Source: Dryomyza anilis (taxonomy: Eukaryota; Arthropoda; Insecta; Diptera; Dryomyzidae). From it: a stretch of DNA of 64,000 nucleotides. Location: NCBI GenBank assembly GCA_951804985.1, contig OX638130.1, positions 41,959,224-42,023,223 on the forward strand. Direction: 5' to 3'. Of this stretch, positions 21,440 through 32,250 are shown piece by piece. The notes beneath the pieces were generated by a model. The model searched no databases, was not told where the DNA came from, and saw only the letters and a list, made by a program, of their open reading frames with translations. Made by a program: the position numbers and the translations under genes. How positions within the stretch are numbered: the first letter of the stretch is position 1; each line of letters begins with the position of its first letter.

Positions 21440-21968
21440 TTTGCCCCACTGTGCAAGCATTCAACAATAATAAATGATACGCAAGACAATTCAGCGCACT
21501 AAGCAATGTGTTGGAAAGAGACGGAAGATCATTCAGCGCACTGAGGCAGTGTGCGAGAAAGAGATGGAAGATCAGCGCATTAAAACACATGAGTGCGAAT
21601 GAGATGCCATTAGCATACGTCATTCACGAAACGAGTAGAAGGTTCTCGAAACAAGTCGAAGCTTATCGAAACGTGTCGAACTGATGCATGCAGTATATAA
21701 GGGAGCCGCATCTGAGGTACTTCACTTCAGTGGTGATTTGATAGTGAACTAGTGCGTCTCGTGAGTGAACATTGCTAAGCTAAATTGTATAAATTCAGCA
21801 GTTGATATAAGTGATTGTTCTTTAAGTTGTTATTTAAATAAATAAAGTTAATTAATACTAGTTGAAATAATACTAGTTAAAACCAAATATAAGTGCGTTT
21901 TTATTTTGTACACAATCCAGCGATACGAACTCGTAGAACAGTTTTCCGTAGACTGAATTTTCGTAACA
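21409..21968 (+). mobile_element. Polypurine tract and 3' LTR of element A
   Basis: AGGTGGAGGGCAG (21409-21421) abuts the LTR (21422-21968, 547 bp). The LTR differs from the 5' LTR at scattered sites, for example CCCACTGTG for CCCATAGTG. This LTR is also the innermost part of the right palindrome arm. Confidence 0.92.
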
Positions 21969-22710
21969 ATATATATTTCTTTACAATAAATTGAAAGTAT
22001 TAAATCGGTTAGATTATCATTATAAGTATTAACAAATATTACACGAGTAGAATATATATAAAAAAAGAAGAAAATCTGAAAAGTATTATTATTTCTATTA
22101 TTGAAACAAAGTCAAATATTAAAAAATATTTGTATAACTTGAGAAAAGAAATAAACATATTATCATTGTTAAAATAACATTTTATCATTATTATTATTAA
22201 TATTAATTCTAAGAACACATCATTATTATATATTCAAAAATATTTTTAAGACATATAGTAAAAAATTATCATTAATCCAAATATTAATAATAATTTTTTT
22301 TCCATAAGGGGGGAGGAATGTTGTGAATTACTTCACAACATTTTTCTTTTCCTAATTAATATTCACTATTCACACAATTTTGGATGTTGCTGTACATATG
22401 TTGAGCAACATGTTCATAGCATTGCTCCAACGCTTCACGCTGACAACAATGATAATACTTTGGCAATGCGCTAAAGCTTTGTTTAGGCCACACCTCTTTC
22501 AAGTTAGCTAACACAGTTAACAGAGGCTTGCAATATGTTAAAATAAGCTATGTTAAAATAAACAAAGCAGCGTTCTCCAACAATTATACTATTTCGCAAT
22601 TGGTGTCAGCCAATAACAGCAAATCGGACTTTCTTCAAAAGTCACGTACACCAAAATTGAGTGAAAGTGAAAATTCACTAGAACATTGTGAAAATAGAAT
22701 TTAAAAGCTA
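21969..22710 (+). mobile_element. B 3' region, PPT and truncated 3' LTR (right arm)
   Basis: AT-rich B internal sequence leads to AAGGGGGGAGGAA (22306-22318), then the LTR starting TGTTGTGAATTAC at 22319, with the same terminal hairpin as the left arm. The LTR is cut at about 22710, where element E begins directly. About 230 bp present in the left arm (the rest of the LTR, its flank and the E edge) is missing. Confidence 0.8.
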
Positions 22711-23070
22711 GTGGTTCAAAAAAAACGTCTTTTTCGAAATTCCCACGGGATCCCCCTCAAAAAGTTTGAGCACATTAAAAAAGTAATTCACAAAAAGTGT
22801 TGGCCAATTCGAAAAACGTTTAGAGGTCGCGATCGCGATTTTTTTTTTTTTAATCAAAATCCAACCAAAAATAAAAAATGTATTCAACTTTAATCAGACC
22901 TACCTACTAATGATTTTAAATTGGATAAAAACAGAAAATCGCGATGCGCGACCTCTAAACATTTTTCGATTCGTCCAAATTTTTTTGTGAATTACTTTTT
23001 TTATGTGCTTCAATTTTTTAGGGGGGGTTCCGTGGGAATTTCGAAAAAGTCGTTTGTTTGAACCACTCTA
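22711..23070. mobile_element. Element E, internally deleted (right arm)
   Basis: The two inverted halves, GTGGTTCAAA... and ...TTTGAACCACTCTA, meet at about 22838-22853 in an A/T homopolymer run with almost no loop, so the element is a near-perfect hairpin. The left-arm copy keeps about 500 bp between the halves. The outer flank GTATAACGT (23071-23079) matches the left arm. Confidence 0.78.
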
Positions 23071-24159
23071 GTATAACGTATTTAAAACGTTTCGTCCGTT
23101 TTGCTCTTTGATTCGAACGTTTGTTCAATATTTTTGTTTTGCCAACTATTTTTTGTTTCATTTTTTGTAATTTTTTTCGTAATTTCTTTTTTTGTACCTT
23201 ATGAAACAACTCTCAAAACAAGCGTACTCAACGTTTCGTTGGATACATGAATTGTAGTCACACGTTAATTAACCGATTTTGAAACGAATAGTAGCCGATA
23301 TCGTTGTTACCGGGAAATAAATGATCAGGGTTGTTATTATATTAATTTGTCGCCGGTTCGAGTTTAATTGCTGCCGTGTGGTACTGTCTCCTAATATTCT
23401 AAAAATTCTGTCACCCAAATTCATTCGTTAAAGGTCAAAGTTTTGTCTAATTTCTAAAGTGTCGCCTTTCCATGATTCTCCGTCCGTCTTACACCACCCC
23501 TTTACATATTTTGGTGTAGTTAAAGATAAAATGTCAATATTTAATATATATTATTTTAAACATTTCAGATATGTCCAATTCTTTGAAACAACACCATCTG
23601 AAAAGATGATTTTTAGCTAATAACTTAAAATTGTGTTGTTTCACCATACCATACATATTGGTGTTAAATAAATACGGAATGTAGTTGAAATAAATGAAGA
23701 TTTAGTAATGTATCTACATATTTCGGACTTATTATAAAAGACAAAATGTAGTGATTTTCAATACAAATGTATTAAAAATCGTATATAAATGCAGTAAAAT
23801 TATGTAGTTAATTGCATACAAAATAACTATATCAATGAAGTAAAAACAAATGCATTTGTGTATGGACGTAAATCAAATACATATGTATTTATTTTAAAGA
23901 CATTTTACTTCCTTTTTATACAGTTTTTTTTTCGTTGTATATATACTAGCTAGACATGTGCACAGCTTCACCGGGTCGATGTTTATGTGTATATTTTTTT
24001 GATTTGTTTTACATATTTGTACAATAATAAGTGATTATTTTACAGTTCAACAAAATCAAAATTACGTAGATAATCAAAAGGTCAGATTATAAAATAGTAA
24101 AAATTTAAAAATTCAAAATTAAGAATAAATCAAAAATTGTACTTATAATTGTACTTATA
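23071..24159. other. Arm sequence of unknown origin (right arm)
   Basis: Mirrors 10792-11863. No gene is recognised; the short lysine-rich frame on the minus strand at 23209-23018 is a copy of the one in the left arm. Confidence 0.45.
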
Positions 24160-24727
24160 ATTGAAGCGTTGGGTGCAATAAGTGCGTTATCTGAAAAAGT
24201 AAGTTATGAGATATTTGCGTCTAAAGTATGTGCATGTCCGTATCTCAAAAATAATGAACCAATATTATTGATTCAAATTTTTCAATAAAATTTGAACTTT
24301 TGGCTTTATTATGCTTACTTTTCAAATTTGTTTTAAAGCTCCTAATAATATATAAAATAATTAATTAAAATAAATGATTTATACGCTCTTATTGCATAAA
24401 AGGAGTAATAAAATTTGGGCGTATTAAGTTTTGGAGCTTTAATCATTACATAAATGTAAAAAATAAAGATTATTGTGCATAGTCTAGATATACTTATAGA
24501 AATGAATGGATATAGTTAAATTACGGTCAAAATGGCTCAAAAGTAAATTTACTCTGTTGAAAACTGACTCTGTAAAAAAATTAAAAATATAAAACGACAA
24601 AAAAACTGTATGATATCGATCTGGGATTTCTTAGGATGGTAGAAGGCACTGATGGGATCATTCGGTGTGAATATTGCAAAAAGGGCGTTATGATACCTAA
24701 CGCCCTTATTGCACCCAATGCTTCAAT
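24160..24727. mobile_element. TIR element D (right-arm copy)
   Basis: It begins ATTGAAGCGTTGGGTGCAAT and ends ATTGCACCCAATGCTTCAAT. It contains an AAAACTGACTCTG insertion-like stretch near 24560 that the left arm lacks. No coding capacity. Confidence 0.78.
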
Positions 24728-24758
24728 TTAACATATTTAAAGAGAAATTAGATGTGTG

Positions 24759-25477
24759 GTAATACCTGTGACAGACATCTGGTATTCATACCATAGTATT
24801 TGAAATACCAGATGTGTGTCTCAAAATATTATAATATTTTTGTGGTATTCCTTGATTTCATTGTAGTATTTGGCTGGTACAAATACCATGAAACTATTCG
24901 TAGTATTTTTGTAGTTTTCATTTAAACACAGCCAAATTTTAAAAGCTTTCCGAAAGCTTTTTGTCAAAAGAGCTGTTTGTACTGAAATGTCATAATAAAT
25001 TCCAAAAAATAAATAAATAATTTGAAATTGTTTTTCAAAATTTTATTGAAAAATTAATGTTAGAAACTGAATTTTATTGAACTGCATTTAATTGACAGCA
25101 CAAGCATAAAATGACCACGACTTTGCAAATTTCAATGTAATAAAGCTACAATATTAACAAAAAATATAAGTGTCCACTGAGGATCTGCATGTAAAGAAAA
25201 CCTATCGCGTAAAAAAACGTTGTTTTCACTTTTATTAGAAGTCTGTAATAGAAAAACAAAAAATAAAAATTGTCGCGACCTTCTAAAAATAGTGATCTTT
25301 ACAGCTGACTAGAATAAAATATTCTCTAGTAACCGTGGTACCCAACAAAAATGAAAATGCTATAATTTTATTTACTACGCAAACTATACTACGTAATGTC
25401 TGTAACCTATCTGGTATTTAGAATATTATAGTATTGTTATTATAATAACTTTACTAGATGTCTGTCTCAGGTATTAC
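24759..25477. mobile_element. TIR element C (right-arm copy)
   Basis: The 22-bp termini GTAATACCTGTGACAGACAT... and ...GTCTGTCTCAGGTATTAC are present with the same single mismatch as in the left arm. 719 bp against 734 bp in the left arm. Confidence 0.8.
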
Positions 25478-25559
25478 TTATAAATAGTAGATTTAGTATG
25501 TTAATAAATTATTGTTCTGAAAAATGGATTGGTATATAATACCTAAATCTACATGTTCT

Positions 25560-25910
25560 GTTTATATTTTAAATATTAAGTGGTAATGAATTCCAGAGTC
25601 GAATTTTTTCGAAAATTGAGGCTTCTATTTGAAACGCTAAAACAAAGCATATCAGAAAAATATGATGGAGTTTTGGAATATAACAACTTTTGCAGAAATA
25701 TGCAGTTTCTTATATCCAGATAGTTTGTAATGCTACAAACTAAAATGCCCTTACTTACATCTTCGACATGTGAAAAAGGGAAAAACTTATCGCGTCACAT
25801 TATTAAAATCTCCTCTTAGGAAGTCAGGAGTAATAGCATTTAAAAAAGTTTGGTTTTGCCACTCCCCTTTGTCCAATATATCCGTAGTGGCTATATGAAC
25901 GAATCCTCAT
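25560..25910 (-). pseudogene. LINE ORF2 C-terminal fragment (right side)
   Basis: The minus strand resembles the 49 kb fragment along 49545-49940: the FKKVW-type start, an ITP-type block, RVIFPFSHVEDVSK-like, CSITNYLDIR-like and LLQKLLYSKTP. Only the part up to 25707 lies in the palindrome; 25708-25910 continues the LINE outside it. The LINE was therefore present before the inverted duplication, whose outer edge fell inside it. Confidence 0.6.
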
Positions 25911-25983
25911 TATTAAAATACAATTCCCATTAGTGGTGCACTTATTGCATTCGCATACAAAACACAAATTTCGATTTTTCTGA

Positions 25984-26354
25984 TTTTCGTATAATATATA
26001 ATTGTTCATGTAACATGGCGTGTGCTAAATGATTTATTTTAAATACTTAAATTACTTGAAATATAGTGTGCACATTATTTGAAGTATTACTATTTAGTGT
26101 AGTACTAGCTTTTATGAACTTAGTGTAATTTTAGTGTAATTATGTATTTAGCCCTATTGCTAAGATCGTCGTCTTATATGCGGAGGAACTCAATGCGGCG
26201 GATTCAATCCCCCTTCAATGCGCAAAAATGAAAAAAAATTATTTCATATAATTTTTTTTTTTTTAAATATATATATATGTACATAGAATATATTGCACAT
26301 TTGCATATACATATATATTATTTAAAATTTTCTCAAGAATTGTTGAATTTATTA
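25984..26354. repeat. Repeat related to 15147-15474, with tRNA-like segment
   Basis: The reverse complement matches 15147-15474. At about 26150-26225 the plus strand has TTGCTAAGATCG and, about 50 bp on, GGATTCAATCCC, which loosely resemble pol III A and B boxes. This could be a decayed tRNA-type SINE or tRNA relic, but the fit is weak. An AT-rich block (ATATATGTACATAGAATATA..) at about 26266-26351 is repeated with changes at about 26480-26580. Confidence 0.5.
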
Positions 26355-26576
26355 TATATAAAAATTTATTTTTTGAACTGTGTTAATTTAGTTTAAAAAT
26401 TTATTTAATTTCCAATACAAATTTAAATTTCCAAAACAAAAAGAATTGTTAGATAAAAATTAAAATATTTTTTTTTTATATATAAATATATATGTATATA
26501 GAATATATTGTACATTAAATATATTGTATATACATACATTTATTATTTTAAATTTTCTCAAAAATTGTTGAATTAA

Positions 26577-26581
<5 letters not shown>

Positions 26582-26660
<79 letters not shown>
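26582..26660. repeat. (AT)n microsatellite, about 79 bp
   Basis: An uninterrupted AT dinucleotide run. Confidence 0.97.
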
Positions 26661-26663
<3 letters not shown>

Positions 26664-27094
26664 ATGACCCTTTCAAGGTTAGCTTGCGCTATTAAAAATA
26701 GGTCAGTAATGCAATTGTTGGTTTGCGTTATCTGCATTGAATACGACAATTTTATGACGAATTTTTATTTCATTTTATATGAAGGCAATTTATTGCCTTT
26801 GCTTAATTTATTTTTTATTTATTTTTCAATTTTTCTAACTTTGAAATTATAAGTTCTTCTCCTATAATAATTATATAGATATTTTTTTATTTTTTTTTAT
26901 TACTAAATTATTGTTTTTAATATGTTCTATGTTTTTTATGTTGGTATTCATACGTTCGTACACATAGCATATGCCCGAGACAAAAAATATGCAATGAAAC
27001 TGGTATTATAGTAGCAGTTTTCAGGAAAACTCACATAAATATGGTCGGAAATACACATTGCATAGCAGGCATTTTGAATTTTTGAAAATAAGCA
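26661..27094. other. AT-rich sequence, no gene recognised
   Basis: A 62-codon frame at 26664-26852 has a hydrophobic C-terminal half and no recognisable family; it is probably chance. Nothing else is seen. Confidence 0.4.
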
Positions 27095-27425
27095 GGCTCC
27101 CTATAGCAGCATTTACGCAGGAAACTAACATGTTCAAGCCTGCCCCTAGCATGCAAAGGCGTTATTTTGAAAGTTTCGTTTTTTTTTAAATTTTAAAAGC
27201 ATCTTTATAGCAGCCAATTGAAAGGGAAAGGTGGCCTGTCTGTAGCAGGCAAAAACATTTTTTAAAAATTTTAGAAGTAGCTTTATAGCAGGGATATGGA
27301 CTGGATAGGTAGCCTGACTGTAGCAGGCAAAAACATTATAATGAAATTTGTGTTTTGAAGTTTTTAAAAGTAGCTTTATAGTATGAAATAGGTAGGCAGA
27401 GGTGGGCAAAAACTTTTTAGATTTT
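27095..27425. repeat. Degenerate tandem repeat, about 85-bp unit
   Basis: The block GTAGCTTTATAGCAG (or GCATCTTTATAGCAG) occurs at about 27201, 27287 and 27371. It is followed each time by a purine-rich spacer and GGTGGCCTGTCTGTAGCAGG-like sequence, then CAAAAAC. A weaker copy lies at about 27100. Minus-strand reading gives recurring FACYRQATFP-like peptides, so a 111-codon frame stays open (27481-27146). I regard this as a by-product of the repeat. Confidence 0.65.
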
Positions 27426-27719
27426 ATTTTCGTTCTGAACACATTTTTAGGTAGTTTATAGGTATTGTTTGGGTTGCTCATTTTTGACGAATAAAAAATG
27501 AAACTTCAGAAATGTTCAGTATTAAAAATTGTTTGTCTTCATACGTTTGTTGTCAAATAAATTGAGCTTCGCCGCATCTTTTCGGATTGTGTCCGGTATT
27601 TGAATAAGCTTGAAAAGTTCGCGGTCTCGGCGTCAGCAAAGTGAAAATCCAAATTGACGATCTCGAGCAACGCGTTACACTCGCCAAGCAGTGAAAATGC
27701 TCAACGAGTGCACGTTGAC

Positions 27720-28200
27720 AAATCCGTGACTGCCGCACAAGAGTCGATGGTCAGCGGGTGTCTCGCCTACCAAATCTATCGCTACAGAAGAATCGCAAGG
27801 AAGCCAAGCATATACGAATTGACTCGATGAATGATATGCATGCGGATATGCGTGAGTGAGTATTTTTTGCGATTGAGTATCGTAGACATTTTATTCATCA
27901 ATTAATTTCTACAGTTCCGATGTCTCACATTCTGCTATGTATCGCCTACAAAGATAGCGAGGAACCCAAGCTAAACTATCGATCCCCTCAACGCTAAGCA
28001 GATAGAGCGCTTACGCATAGGTTTTAATATCGCAGGTGAATGCTTTTTTTGCGATTTAGTCTCGTAAAAAGTCTATTAATTTAATTTCCACAGGCTCAAT
28101 GTCTCGCATTCATTTTTAAACGAAATGGAGACCAGAGGACAAATCGTTGTTACCAAGCCGCAGTTAGCAAGCTAAAACTGTAGTCTTCAACGACTACTTG
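27720..28200 (+). repeat. Three-unit array with two short intron-like spacers
   Basis: TGTCTCGC/ACA occurs at 27759, 27921 and about 28100 (spacings 162 and 179). Each is followed by related blocks such as TATCGCTACAGAAGAATCGC / TATCGCCTACAAAGATAGCG and GGAAGCCAAGC / GGAACCCAAGC. Between units lie two alike AT-rich stretches with splice-type ends: 27856-27914 (GTGAGT...TTAATTTCTACAG) and 28036-28093 (GTGAAT...TTAATTTCCACAG), 58-59 nt, a typical size for short fly introns. The would-be exons have no long shared open frame, so coding is doubtful. It could be a pseudogene of a repeated-exon gene or a transcribed non-coding repeat. No family is recognised. Confidence 0.45.
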
Positions 28201-28540
28201 CAACGAGTACGACGACAACAGTATCACAACTTCCAAGATTGGCAAACATGAAGTAATGGGCTAACTCAAAGTCCACGTTTAACGTCTATTATTTAAAATT
28301 TTTGAATATTAAATCGTGTAATTTAAGTGTTATAATGATAATTACATCATGGTATTATGCTGTATGTTGTCCACAGTTATATTAAAATGTATTTCTATTC
28401 ATTATGCGCAATAAAATTCTAAAAAAGTACTCCGCAAATCTAACCAGTTGGGAAGGTTAGATCACATGGGAAATTTTAAAGTAGGTGTAATTATGATAGT
28501 TAGGATTATCAAAATTATAGTCGGTCTATGCCGAATATAA
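28201..28540. other. AT-rich sequence, no gene recognised
   Basis: Nothing is seen between the intron-like array and repeat G. Confidence 0.4.
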
Positions 28541-29124
28541 ATACCCTACACATATGTGTGGTTACCATTCAAAGTGATATATAGGTCACCAGAGTATACG
28601 AATCCTTCATTCAATCGCTGAAGAATTTCAATTCATTTGATACCCATATTTACAAATGGGTAGGTGTACCGAATTTCAATTTTTTTTTTTGTGAACCACA
28701 AGTCTTTTCTCCGGAAAACTTTATTATCATGTATTTGAGCATGATGTCAATATATATTTGACCAAAAAAGTTTACCTAAGCACGTATACATAAAAATTGA
28801 TCTTTATACGTACATTTTATATGAGGTATTTGAACATAAGTGGTCGGATCATTGGTCACAATGGACCGATCTCGCACATACAGCGTAGGTATATTAGTAA
28901 TCTAAGTTATAAGTTTCATTTATCTAGCTCTTCAATTTTAAAAGTAGTAGGGATTTCAACAGACAGACGGACAGACAGACGGACAGACGGACATCGCTAA
29001 ATCGACTCAGGAGGTCATGCTGATCAAGAATATATATACTTTTCCATACCGGAGATGCTTCCTTCTGGGTTTTACAAACGGCGTACCAAACTGAATATAC
29101 CCTTTCACTCTTAGTGTAGGGTAT
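28541..29124 (+). mobile_element. Dispersed repeat G, 584 bp with 11-bp terminal inverted repeats
   Basis: ATACCCTACAC (28541-28551) and GTGTAGGGTAT (29114-29124) are exact inverted termini. Inside lie TTATCTAGCTCTTC, a (GACAGACGGACA) microsatellite at 28962-28992, and ATCGCTAAATCGACTC / GATCAAGAATATATATAC. From memory this kind of 3' end is common in introns and spacers of flies. Diverged relatives are at 5770-6030 and about 52390-52560. No coding region is seen. Confidence 0.75.
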
Positions 29125-29454
29125 ACAAATCATTTTTAATCAAGCAGTCGTTTTTAATATGTCCTATGTTTTTTATTTTTTTATTGTTATATTTTTTCTT
29201 TTGTTTGTTACTTACTGTTTTCCTAAACTATATATATTTATTTCTTCCTCTGAATGACGACTTATTTAATGTTTTATTTAATGATTACTCTATATCTTAT
29301 GGTTAGATTTATTTTTTCTATATGTTGCATAATGTTTTCATAACGTTGCAATCTACGAGTTTAATTGTCAACGCATAGCTAATTGGTTTTATATTGTTAC
29401 TTTTATGGGTTCTAACCTAGGGTAATATTATATTTTTAGTTTTAACGGCATACA
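29125..29454. other. AT-rich sequence next to truncated B copy 1
   Basis: No gene is seen. B homology starts at about 29455 without an LTR, so the 3' end of that copy is lost. Confidence 0.4.
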
Positions 29455-30381
29455 CTATTTGTGATATGCCTTTAAGAAATTATTGTGAATTTTCTTATCT
29501 TTGTTTTTGATCAATATCGTCGTGGTCACTGGCCCACTTCCATCTACGACCACGCAGAGTCCCTTCCAAATTGGAGATAACTTAGGGTCCAGGTCCATGT
29601 ACACTTTGTCAAAGGGTCTGACTGGCGTATCAGTTAGAACCATTGGCATCTTCGTCAGCCTTGAACTCTTGTTTACCTGACATTTTGAACAATTTTTCAC
29701 ATAATCCTTTATTTGCTTCTGCATACCCTTCCATCGGTACTGTTGCCGAATTCTTAAAAATGTTTTTACGCCACATTGGTGACCACCTAACGGTGAATCG
29801 TGAAAATCCTTATTTACCGTCTCTATGTCCCGGGGTTCAGTTAGAATTATTATATTGTCATTTTCCTTTGTCATCAAATCGTCAGGATCGCATTCTGACT
29901 GTTTCTTATCGTCTTCCTTGTCTCTTTTCATGTTTTTTGAACGTGTTTGTACTACAACTATCTTTTCAGTATTATTCGGTATGCGGCTAAGCGCATCAGC
30001 GTTTAAATTACTTTTTCCATGTTTGTAAAGAATTTCGAAATCATATTCCGATAATTTGTGTCGGAAACGCGCAAGGCGTGACGTCTGATCTTTTAAGTTT
30101 GCAATACCTTTTAGGGGCTGATAATCTGTATAAATTTTAAATTGCCTTCCCAAAAGATATGCCCTAAAATTTTTTGTTGCCCAAACAATTGCCAAAAATT
30201 CTTTCTCTATAGTAGAGTAGCGTGTTTCCGCATCGTTGAGAGACCTACTGGCAAACGCGATCAGACGGTCGCTTCCAACTTCACCTTGCGAAAGAACCGC
30301 GCCAATTGCTTCGTTGCTGGCGTCTGTCGTGATCAAAATGGGTTCGTTAAAATCCGGATACGCTAGTATGGGTGGTGACAT
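29455..30381 (-). pseudogene. B copy 1 RNase H and truncated integrase
   Basis: 308 codons open on the minus strand. RNase H shows TTDASNEAIGAVLSQ, TIEKEFLAIVWATKNFR, IYTDYQPLKG and ADALSR, so its acidic residues are present. The integrase zinc-binding region follows (SPLGGHQCGVK then CSKC). The core begins FDKVYMDL, with the first catalytic Asp, but the sequence after it departs from the family and the frame stops at 29455. The second Asp and the Glu are missing. This is the best-preserved B pol segment in the window. Confidence 0.9.
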
Positions 30382-30489
30382 AATTGCCTCCTAAAGTTTT
30401 AAAAACGAATTCTGACAATTGTCATTCCATATGATCTTAGCGTCCTTTTAAAGCAAACAGTTTATTGGTAATGACAGTTTCGCCATATC

Positions 30490-31800
30490 TCCTATAAATT
30501 TTCAGTAATAATTAATTACGCCTAAAAATGCTTGAACTTCCTTCCTGTTTTTCGGAACTGGAATATTTTTTACACACTCTACTTTTGCTGGGTCTGGTAG
30601 GGCACCTAACTCAGAACACTTATGTCCTAAATATATAACCTCGCGTCGTAAAAACTGACATTTCTCTGTATTTAATTTCAAATTATGTTCTATCAGCTTT
30701 TGCAAAACTTTGCATAGCTTATGCTCGTGTTCTGCTAAATTATTTCCATAAACCACTATGTCATCTAAATAAACGAAACAGTCAATACAATATCAAAATG
30801 ACCAAGACCTGTACTGAAAGCATTTTTTCTTTGTCACTATCTTCAACTAGAACCTGATGGTAACCACTGGCTAAATCTAGTGTTGAAAAATACCAACTAT
30901 GACCTAACTGGTCTAAAATCTCATCTATTCGTGGTAGTCTCCATTTCTTATTGGCATCTTTATCGCCCTTTTTAGGTTCCAATAATAATGGGGAATTCCA
31001 AGGCGACATGCTTGGTGAAATAATTCCGTCGTCTAACATCTTTGATACTTGTCTATTAATCTCATTTCTATGCATATGAGGAAGTTTATACTGTTTCAGA
31101 TTTATTGGTGGCTGATTCCATTGTGTGGGTATTTCATGTTTTAATATCGGAGTGAATGTTAATTCATTCCCTTCCAAATGTAAAACGTCATGATATGACA
31201 AGCAAATATTTTGCAAAGATGCAACTTCTTCTTTATTTAATGATTCATCGATCTTTACATTCCCTAATAATCTATCAATTCTATTTTTTATATTAACCGA
31301 GTTTATTGTATTTATTGTAGAACTCGCCTTTGTTGCTTCTTTATATTTGTTAAAATTTGAAAATTGTGGCCTGAAATTGCTATCAATGGTTACCTCCTTA
31401 TCGGTGGCATTTAAAATTGATGCATATACTCTATTTCTTCTAACGTTTGTTAAACTCTCTTCCAAATATACTCCTGGCTGAATTTCCTGTTTGTGCAACA
31501 AAACTATAGGAATTCTTGTTCTTAACGGCAGAGATACAACCATGGCTGTTCTGGGCTGTACCCAGAATTGTTGATTAAAATTAATATTTTTTATGTCTTG
31601 CAATGATTTTAATGGAAATTTAACAAGATGATTTTTGTCTTCATCAAAAAATGTAATTTTTTTATTTAACGCATTTACTATAGATCTGTTCCAGAGATTG
31701 TCACGCCCGACTATTCCATCTGCTGGTACCTCTTGTTCAAGTGACACAACGTGTAGCGTTAAACTCAGGTTTTCTATGTTTGTGTGCTGAATCTTAGTGG
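30490..31800 (-). pseudogene. B copy 1 protease end and reverse transcriptase
   Basis: The frame 31747-30782 starts in the end of protease (ADGIVGRDNLWNRSI), then RT with SPWNSPLLLEPKKGDKDANK and STLDLASGYHQV. The block that should hold the DYRKLN motif is deleted: KKWR joins directly to LPRIDEILDQLG. A second deletion removes the FG...AP.TFQ block just before the catalytic box. The box itself is intact as VYLDDIVVYG (YLDD at 30760-30771 on the minus strand), and the next frame (30756-30502) has YLGHKCSELG and AFLGVINYY. RT is inactive. Confidence 0.88.
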
Positions 31801-32250
31801 AGCCTAAGGTTCTAACGCATCCATCAAAAGCATCACTCAGATCCTTCTGAATATTTTTATTATACTATTTTTTTAATCAGGCTGGCCTCATCTTCAGAAT
31901 CCACTAACAGAATAAGTTTTCCATTTTTTGCTGCCTCGCAAGGTACTTCAATGAACACATCACTCGTATCGGATATCTTGAAACACTCTCCATGCCGGTT
32001 GAATATTTTACGATGCATGCCTAATTGTGAAGTTAATTTTATTTTTCTCGACATAAATTTACTCTTAAAATTATTAGCAATTGAAGACAATTTAATTTTA
32101 CAAATCGTGAAGTTATTATACATTTCTGACGATAAAACGCACATAACGCTAATAATAAAAAGAAATATTGAAATTACTTCATTACAAATTATACTCGCAC
32201 CTGTACGGAATGTATCCACAGTCTTGCCAGACGTTTGATCTACAATTGCC
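31801..32250 (-). pseudogene. B copy 1 protease N-terminal region
   Basis: The minus frame 32219-31860 includes GECFKISDTSDVFIEVPC and then LLVDSEDEASLIKK. Copies 2 and 3 have LLVDSGAEVRLIKE at the same place, so the third residue of the D-S-G catalytic motif is Glu here, which should inactivate the enzyme. A frame break and loss of KEN..HLPDF-type sequence follow at about 31860. Confidence 0.8.

Larger units (their letters stand above)
15606..21968 (+). mobile_element. Ty3/gypsy LTR retrotransposon A, full length, defective
   Basis: The order is 5' LTR, PBS, gag, protease, RT, RNase H, integrase, PPT, 3' LTR. The target duplication is ATAT (15602-15605 and 21969-21972). RNase H before integrase and the GPY/F end of integrase place it in Ty3/gypsy. 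A tRNA-Leu-type PBS is, from memory, shared with the micropia/mdg3 group, but the clade is not settled here. The two LTRs differ at roughly 25-30 of 546 positions by eye, so the insertion is old. Coding is broken by at least six frame changes and a SINE. There is no env between integrase and PPT. Confidence 0.95.
21422..25707. repeat. Right arm of large inverted repeat P1
   Basis: The mirror of 9196-14306. Differences seen by eye: the middle of element E is deleted, the B LTR is cut at about 22710, a 12-bp GTACTTATAATT duplication lies next to element D (24139-24162), and about 13 bp is retained beside the A LTR that the left arm lost. The arms enclose 14307-21421. Confidence 0.93.

Noticed and set aside
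9196..25707. P1 as one giant TIR transposon
   Set aside because: Its arms are composites of several unrelated elements, the outer edge cuts through a LINE fragment, and no flanking target duplication is seen; inverted duplication of a nested region fits better.
26150..26225. Possible tRNA or tRNA-type SINE head
   Set aside because: Only loose A- and B-box matches. I kept it as a note under the repeat 25984-26354 and did not call an RNA gene.
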